In this document: positions 59,304 through 64,000 of the stretch, in pieces
Numbering within the stretch: the first letter of the stretch is position 1
How the letters are laid out: each line of letters opens with the position of its first letter
Assembly: GCF_004217285.1 (NCBI RefSeq)
Contig: NZ_SHKS01000006.1
Coordinates: 248,001 to 312,000 of the forward strand
Reading direction: 5' to 3'
DNA: 64,000 nucleotides
From: Streptomyces sp. BK239
GTDB lineage: Bacteria > Actinomycetota > Actinomycetes > Streptomycetales > Streptomycetaceae
Translations under genes and position numbers: made by a program
Notes under the pieces: generated by a model
The model's input: only the letters and a program-made list of their open reading frames with translations
What the model was told of the DNA's origin: nothing
Database searches by the model: none

Positions 59304-60677
59304 TTGATAACTAGACCATCGCGGGTGTTTTCGCGGACAAGCGACAGGATCTCGCCGGTCGCGCGGCGTCACGGGCGCGCGATGCTGTGGGCGACGGCGG
59401 GGGCGGTGGCTCTCGCGCTCCTCGTCGCACTGGAGGTCGCCGCACGCCGCTACGGCGAACCGGGCCCCATCACCACCCAGGTGGAAGCCCTGGTCTTCGC
59501 CCCGAAACCGGGGCCGCTGTACGGCGGTCTGGCGCTGATGCTGGTGGTGCTCACCTGGCGGCAGCGGTTCATCGCGGCCGGCGCGGCGATCGGCATCGAC
59601 GCCGTCTTCGCGCTGGTGCGGTGGGCGGTCGACGCCCGGATACCCGAGGACCACTCCGTCGGAAACGGCGCGTTGTGGGTGATGCTCGGCACCGCGGTCA
59701 TCGCCGTCACGCGCCGCACCGGCCCGGAACGCGTCCTGCTGCTGAAGGGCGTCGGCCTGGCCCTGCTGCTGGTGGCCGGCCGCAAGATCGGCGACACCTG
59801 GCTGTTCATCACGGCGAAGACCCGCACCGACGTGCTCGACCCCTACGTGGCGACCGCCGATCAGGCGCTGGGCAACCCGTCATGGCTGGTGGGCCGGATG
59901 GTCGAGGCCACCAGCCCGGTCAGCTCCCACCTTCTCCAGTGGGTCTACGCGCAGCTCGCGGTCGCCGCGGTCGTCGTCGCGCTGTACCAGCTGCGCCGCG
60001 TGGCGGCCGAGCGCCGCTTCCCCCGCCATCACCTGGTCCGCACGTTCCTGGTGATCGGCCTTCTCGGGCCCGCCATCTACATGATCTTCCCGGTCGTGGG
60101 GCCGGTCTTCGCCTACGGCCCGGGGGCTTCCGGCACCGGCGGCGTGCAGTGGGCGGTGGCCGATCTGTGGCCGAACACCCCGCCGCCGGTCACCGTCCCC
60201 CAGCCGGTGCCGTACGACGGGCTCACCCCCCGCAACTGCATGCCCAGCCTGCACACGGCATGGTCCGTCGCGATCTTCATCCACACCCGCAAGGCGCCCC
60301 GCCTGCTGCGGTTCGCGGGCACGTTCTGGCTGGTCGCCACGCTCACGGCGACCCTCGGCTTCGGCTACCACTACGGCGTGGACCTCGTCGCGGGCGTGGT
60401 GTTCGCGCTCACGATCGAGGCGGGCCTGCGCTCGTTCGACCGGGGCTGGGACCGGGCAGGAGTCCACCTCGTCCTCCACGGCACCGCGGTCTTCGCCGCG
60501 CTCCTGGTGTCGTATCGCTTCCTGCCGATGGAACTGGCCGCGTACCCGGCCGTGTCCGGCCCCCTCATCGTCCTGGCGATGGCCTCGGTGATCTACGGCT
60601 ACCGGCGCACCACCAGAGGCTGGGAACCGTCCCTCGCCCCGGCCCGGCGCCCGGAACCGCAACCCGAGCCGGCCTGA
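59304..60677 (+). CDS. PAP2-superfamily membrane phosphatase/transferase (inositol-P-transferase-like)
   Basis: A 457-aa polytopic protein. The phosphatase core is split: RNCMPSLHTAWSVAIFIHTRK contains the PSxH motif and GFGYHYGVDLVAGVVFAL the H-x3-D motif, with Gly-Tyr in place of the usual SR. This variant pattern matches AUR1/inositol-phosphorylceramide-synthase-like PAP2 proteins, suggesting transfer of a phospho-head group rather than simple dephosphorylation. Six or more helices precede it. The start is uncertain: TTG 59304, GTG 59325 or ATG 59382 are in frame and none has a good ribosome site; codon bias is poor before about 59360, favouring a later start. An AT-rich promoter-like stretch (59216-59320) precedes it. 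It is followed by a ferritin-like gene. Confidence 0.8.
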   Translation: MITRPSRVFSRTSDRISPVARRHGRAMLWATAGAVALALLVALEVAARRYGEPGPITTQVEALVFAPKPGPLYGGLALMLVVLTWRQRFIAAGAAIGIDAVFALVRWAVDARIPEDHSVGNGALWVMLGTAVIAVTRRTGPERVLLLKGVGLALLLVAGRKIGDTWLFITAKTRTDVLDPYVATADQALGNPSWLVGRMVEATSPVSSHLLQWVYAQLAVAAVVVALYQLRRVAAERRFPRHHLVRTFLVIGLLGPAIYMIFPVVGPVFAYGPGASGTGGVQWAVADLWPNTPPPVTVPQPVPYDGLTPRNCMPSLHTAWSVAIFIHTRKAPRLLRFAGTFWLVATLTATLGFGYHYGVDLVAGVVFALTIEAGLRSFDRGWDRAGVHLVLHGTAVFAALLVSYRFLPMELAAYPAVSGPLIVLAMASVIYGYRRTTRGWEPSLAPARRPEPQPEPA

Positions 60678-60771
60678 GACGGCCGCCGCGGGAGCCGAAG
60701 GGAACGGCTCGGCCCCCGCGCGCGTCCCCCTTTCCGGGGCACGGCGTCCGTGTCCGGGAAGAGGGGACCGG

Positions 60772-61503
60772 GTGCGTACGAGCGGCTTCGCCGAGTGGAC
60801 AAGGCGGTTCGAGGACGAACGCGACCGCAGGAGCGCCCAGGGCGACCCGGACTGGACGAGGGGCGCGACGCTGCACCCGGCGGTGTGGGCCGGCATCCAG
60901 CGCTTCCAGGTCGGTGAGGACGGCGACGGCGCCAACCTCGTCGCCAAAGCCGACCAGGCCGGCGACCCCGACTACGCGCAGGCGGTCAGACTCTTCGTCG
61001 CCGAGGAACAGAACCACGCCCGCCTGCTCGCTCTGCTCCTGGCGGCGGGCGGCCGCAAGACGCTGACGGGCCACTGGAGCGACACGGTCTTCGTACGGCT
61101 ACGGCGCCTGATGGGCCTGCGCATGGAACTGCTGGTGCTGATGATCGCGGAAGTGGTGGCCCTGCGTTACTACCGTGCCCTGCGCGACGGCACGGACGAC
61201 CCGCTCACCTCGGACGTGGCCGCCCGGATCCTGTCCGACGAGCAGCGCCACGTCCCGTTCCACTGCGAGCGCCTCCACGCCTCCCTGACGGAACTGCCCC
61301 GCCCGACGCGCCGCCCGGTGATGGCGGCGTGGCGACTGCTCCTGCTCGCAGCCGCCCTCGTCGTGGCAGCCGACCACGGCCCGGCCCTGCGCCGCCTCAC
61401 CGTGGGCCGCCTGAGATTCGTCACCGACGTCATGAAGTCATCCACCACGGTCGTCACCGCGATCCTGACCCCACACCCGGAGGTGCGGACGAACGCGTCC
61501 TGA
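60772..61503 (+). CDS. Ferritin-like di-iron-domain protein
   Basis: A 243-aa predominantly helical protein with two E-x2-H motifs: VAEEQNHARLLALLL (about residues 75-90) and LSDEQRHVPFHCERLH (about 150-165), and further helix Glu residues (ELLVLMIAEVVALRYYRALRDG) that can form a di-iron site. Members are often annotated simply as ferritin-like and act as oxidases, oxygenases or iron-binding proteins. The C-terminal part (LLLLAAALVVAADHG) is hydrophobic and could associate with membrane. GTG start with GGAAGAGGGGA upstream. It lies 94 bases after the PAP2 protein on the same strand; functional linkage is not evident. Confidence 0.82.
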   Translation: MRTSGFAEWTRRFEDERDRRSAQGDPDWTRGATLHPAVWAGIQRFQVGEDGDGANLVAKADQAGDPDYAQAVRLFVAEEQNHARLLALLLAAGGRKTLTGHWSDTVFVRLRRLMGLRMELLVLMIAEVVALRYYRALRDGTDDPLTSDVAARILSDEQRHVPFHCERLHASLTELPRPTRRPVMAAWRLLLLAAALVVAADHGPALRRLTVGRLRFVTDVMKSSTTVVTAILTPHPEVRTNAS

Positions 61504-61600
61504 CCCTGCCCGAAGCCAGAGGGTCATACCCAGGTCTGATCCCGAAGACCAGTTCCTGGTCCGACGCCCCTTGAGGGGAGGCAGAGGCATCGTCATCGGC

Positions 61601-62389
61601 ATGACGAACCCGACGACGTCCATGCCCGCCTCGGCCACCACGATCGGCACCCGCCTCCACAGCGCGCTGCCCGTGGAACGGCTGGAGACCACCGGCTTTC
61701 CCGGACGCTGGGTGGGCGGCACGGCACTGGTGCTCGGTCCGCTCCTGATGCTGACCGGCGCGTTACTGAGGGCCCGCTTCCACTTCTTCTTCCCCGACCA
61801 ACTCGCCGCGTACGAGCGGCACCCCACGCTGATGGCCACCGCGTACGGCCTCTTCGCCGCCGGCAACCTGCTGCTGTGGCCCGCTGTGGCGGTGATGGCC
61901 GCACGGATCGGGGCGCGGAGCGCCGGCTGGGGCTTGTGGGGCGGCGTCCTGGTGATGTCCGGGCTCTTCGCCCGCACCTTCCATGCGGGCGTGGACCATC
62001 TGGCCTTTCAACTGGTGCGTTCCCAGGGGGCCGGAGCGGCCACCGAAGCGGTCTCCGCCGGCTACGGCGCGTTCCATGTCTTCGCCACGCTGAACCTCGC
62101 CATCCTCGCCGGGTGGGTGGTCCTCGCCCTCGGCGCCTGGCGCACGCGGGTGCTCGGCCCGATCCGTGCCGCCGCACTCGGCCTCACCGCGGCGCTGCCC
62201 CTGGGGGTGCTGAAGGGCACGACGCCTCAGTCGCTGGTCGCCCTGGCCGGACTGTGCGCCGCCTTCGTGCCGCTGGGTCTGGCGCTGCTGTGGCGAGCGC
62301 CCCGGCCCGGTCGGGCGGCGGTGCTGCGCTGGATGCCGCTGACCCTGGTGACGCTCGCACTGATGGTGCTGCTGGGACAGGTCGGTTGA
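61601..62389 (+). CDS. Integral membrane protein, function unknown
   Basis: A 262-aa protein with about seven hydrophobic segments (WVGGTALVLGPLLMLTGALLRARF, LMATAYGLFAAGNLLLWPAVAVMAARIG, GWGLWGGVLVMSGLFARTFHAGVDHLAFQLV, GAFHVFATLNLAILAGWVVLALGAW, then two or three more). No enzyme or transport motif is recognised. ATG 61601 is the best start; in-frame codons run back to 61571 with a GGGGAGG stretch but no better initiator. It ends immediately before the GTG of a sensor kinase (TGAGTG), so it may be a sensed or partner component of that two-component system. Confidence 0.78.
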   Translation: MTNPTTSMPASATTIGTRLHSALPVERLETTGFPGRWVGGTALVLGPLLMLTGALLRARFHFFFPDQLAAYERHPTLMATAYGLFAAGNLLLWPAVAVMAARIGARSAGWGLWGGVLVMSGLFARTFHAGVDHLAFQLVRSQGAGAATEAVSAGYGAFHVFATLNLAILAGWVVLALGAWRTRVLGPIRAAALGLTAALPLGVLKGTTPQSLVALAGLCAAFVPLGLALLWRAPRPGRAAVLRWMPLTLVTLALMVLLGQVG

Positions 62390-63571
62390 GTGGACGCGTA
62401 CAAGTACGGTCGGGCCATGAAGCCCGAAGGCCAGCGCCACGCCCACGCCCTCGACCTCGTCGCTGCACTGGCCCTCACCGCCGTGTACGTGGGCTTCGCC
62501 CGGCTGGCCTCCGACGACGGGCAGCCCGTCTACACGGGGCCGCCCTGGCTCGGCTTGCTGATCGCAGCCATGGTCGGCCTGCCGATCGCCGTGCGCCGCC
62601 GTTGGCCCGTCACGGTGCTGACGGCCGTGCTGGCCGCCCTGGCCACGGCGTCGCTCCTCGACATCCCCCGCGAGCCGTACGCCGCCGCCGGGCTCGCGGC
62701 CTACCTCGTCGGACTGGCCGAGCCCGCCCGCCGTTCCGTGCCCGCGCTCGCGGTCGCGCTGCCGGTGGCGTGCGGCGCCGTCTACGCCGGGGAAGCGGTG
62801 GTCACTCCCAGCGAGGACTGGCGGGGCGCCGTCGGGTTGGCCTCGGTCGTGTTCCTGGTGATCGGAGGGGCGTGGGGCGCGGGGTTCGTCCTGCGCGGGC
62901 GCCGGGCCGCAGCCGCCAGGGAACAGCGGCGCCGGTCGGAGCGGGCGCTGATCGAGGAACGTCTGCGGATCGCCCGTGAGCTGCACGACATCGTCTCGCA
63001 CAACCTCAGCCTGATCGCCGTCAAGGCGGGCGTCGCCGGGCATGTGGCGGAGGCCGACCCGGCGGAGGCGCGGGCCGCCCTCAAGGTCATCGAGGAGACG
63101 AGCCGTGCCGCCCTCACCGAGATGCGGCGCACGCTCGGCGTGCTGCGCACCGAGGGCGCGCCCCTCGAACCGGTGCCGGATCTCGACCGACTCGACCGGT
63201 TCGCCGCGGAGGCGCACCGGGCCGGCGTGGAGGTCGACCTGACGGTGCGGTCCGTGGAAGGTCTGGCCGGGGGAACGCGGCTGACCGTCTACCGGATCGT
63301 CCAGGAGGCCGTCACCAACGTGGTCCGGCACGCCGCCCCGACCCGCTGCCGGGTGAGGGTCGAGGCGGACGCGCGGGAGGTGCGCATCGACATAGTGGAC
63401 GAGGGCCCGTCGTCCGCGCGCAGCCGAACCGCCCCGGAACTGCCGGGCGGGCATGGCCTCTTGGGGATGCGGGAGCGCGCGATGATGTACGGCGGCAGCT
63501 TCGAAGCGGGCCCCCGGCCGGAGGGCGGTTTCGCGGTGTCCGTCCGTCTGCCCGCCGAAGGGAGCCGATGA
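62390..63571 (+). CDS. NarL-type sensor histidine kinase
   Basis: A 393-aa membrane histidine kinase. Four or five transmembrane helices occupy about residues 20-165 (ALDLVAALALTAVYVGFARLA, PPWLGLLIAAMVGLPIAVRRR and so on). The HisKA_3 dimerisation helix has the phospho-acceptor His in IARELHDIVSHNLSLIAVKAGVAGHVAE (about 200-225), and the HATPase domain has TVYRIVQEAVTNVVRHAA (N-box) and ELPGGHGLLGMRERAMMYGG (G-box). The GTG at 62390 directly follows the preceding stop; ATG 62417 is an alternative. It overlaps the response regulator gene by four bases. Such pairs respond to envelope or antibiotic stress; the signal is unknown. Confidence 0.93.
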   Translation: MDAYKYGRAMKPEGQRHAHALDLVAALALTAVYVGFARLASDDGQPVYTGPPWLGLLIAAMVGLPIAVRRRWPVTVLTAVLAALATASLLDIPREPYAAAGLAAYLVGLAEPARRSVPALAVALPVACGAVYAGEAVVTPSEDWRGAVGLASVVFLVIGGAWGAGFVLRGRRAAAAREQRRRSERALIEERLRIARELHDIVSHNLSLIAVKAGVAGHVAEADPAEARAALKVIEETSRAALTEMRRTLGVLRTEGAPLEPVPDLDRLDRFAAEAHRAGVEVDLTVRSVEGLAGGTRLTVYRIVQEAVTNVVRHAAPTRCRVRVEADAREVRIDIVDEGPSSARSRTAPELPGGHGLLGMRERAMMYGGSFEAGPRPEGGFAVSVRLPAEGSR

Positions 63572-64000
63572 CCGTGACCGATGTGCGCCCCGTCCGGGTG
63601 CTGATCGCCGACGACCAGGCGATGGTGCGCGGCAGTTTCCGGGTCCTCGTCGACCACACGCCCGGCATGACGGCCGTGGGCGAGGCCGCGAACGGAGCGG
63701 AGGCCGTCGAACTCGCCCGCCGTGAAAGCCCGGACGTCGTCCTGATGGACGTACGCATGCCGGACGTCGACGGCATCGAGGCGACCCGGCGGATCAGCGC
63801 CGACCCGGCCCTGTCCGGCGTCCGCGTCCTCATCCTCACCACGTTCGACCTCGACGAGTACGTCTACGCCGCCCTGCGCGCCGGCGCCGCGGGCTTCCTG
63901 CTGAAGGACACCCCGCCGATGGAGGTCCTCACCGCCATAGGCGTCGTCGCCGCGGGGGAGGCGCTGCTCGCTCCCTCGGTGACCCGCCGCCTGATAGCGG
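63568..64000 (+). CDS. NarL/LuxR-family response regulator, truncated by the window edge
   Basis: Starts ATG with ATGA overlap with the kinase stop. The 144 visible residues contain a complete receiver domain: VRVLIADDQAMVRGSFRVLV (acidic pocket), phospho-acceptor Asp in PDVVLMDVRMPDVDG, ILTTFDLDEYVYAALRAGAAGFLLKDTPPM with conserved Thr and Lys. The frame is open at 64000 just after the receiver linker (LLAPSVTRRLIA), so a LuxR-type DNA-binding domain should follow outside the window. Partner of the kinase at 62390. Confidence 0.93.
   Translation, partial: MTVTDVRPVRVLIADDQAMVRGSFRVLVDHTPGMTAVGEAANGAEAVELARRESPDVVLMDVRMPDVDGIEATRRISADPALSGVRVLILTTFDLDEYVYAALRAGAAGFLLKDTPPMEVLTAIGVVAAGEALLAPSVTRRLIA

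Noticed and set aside
1..64000. Insertion sequences, prophage, CRISPR arrays, tRNA or rRNA genes
   Set aside because: No transposase, integrase, spacer-repeat pattern, CCA-ending cloverleaf or rRNA-like stretch was found by reading; composition is uniform apart from short AT-rich promoters.

Overview
This is a chromosomal window from a Streptomyces-type actinomycete. GC content and third-position GC are very high, GTG starts are common, many genes overlap by four bases (GTGA or ATGA), and three signature genes lie together: an AfsK-type kinase (11669-14002), AfsR (18606-21578) and AfsS (18154-18402). An fbiC, a DacA-like carboxypeptidase, a GPP34 gene and an Scr1/Scr2-type pair follow, an order that resembles the S. 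coelicolor afsK-to-glutathione-peroxidase region as I remember it. I saw no tRNA, rRNA, insertion sequence, phage gene or CRISPR array.

Layout. 1-4.8 kb: an unknown protein, a methyltransferase and a secreted S53 (sedolisin) protease. 4.8-10.6 kb: a PNPOx-family oxidase, a thiolase-like protein divergent from an acyl-CoA dehydrogenase plus a deazaflavin-dependent reductase, a LysE exporter with its Lrp regulator, and a TetR regulator. 10.7-21.6 kb: the afs locus, with an acyl-CoA module (crotonase, DUF35 protein, thiolase-like protein, acyl-CoA ligase) lying between afsK and afsS/afsR. 21.8-29.4 kb: an oxidative and hydrolytic gene run (two amidohydrolases, two LLM flavin/F420 oxidoreductases, an SDR, an aldehyde dehydrogenase). 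29.5-33.2 kb: secreted proteins including a metzincin-like protease, one frameshifted gene and a PHP-domain hydrolase. 33.4-36.9 kb: another LLM enzyme and fbiC, which makes the F420 precursor FO. 37-42.6 kb: two enzyme-fold proteins lacking catalytic residues, a sodium:solute symporter, and a divergent SDR/alpha-beta-barrel pair. 42.7-50.5 kb: envelope and regulatory genes. 50.6-51.1 kb: a gene-free repeat stretch. 51.1-64 kb: an HTH regulator with an MFS exporter, rhomboid protease, M20 peptidase, ECF sigma factor, membrane acyltransferase, PAP2 protein, ferritin-like protein and a two-component pair cut by the right edge.

The main discovery is a shared 17-bp palindrome, consensus TCTGACGGnCCGTCAGA with core CTGAC-N5-GTCAG. 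It occurs at eight sites, each in front of (or between divergent) acyl-CoA, LLM, amidohydrolase, SDR and alpha-beta-barrel genes from 6.8 to 41.7 kb. At several sites it overlaps a recognisable -10 hexamer. This defines a probable TetR-type repressor regulon interleaved with the afs antibiotic-control locus. The TetR gene at 9951-10598 has a one-mismatch copy over its own start and is the local candidate regulator. The gene set (CoA ligase, dehydrogenase, crotonase, thiolase-like retro-aldolase candidates with DUF35, SDRs, F420-type oxidoreductases) suggests breakdown of a branched, alicyclic or aromatic carboxylic acid. The substrate cannot be read from sequence, and no steroid-ring genes are present.
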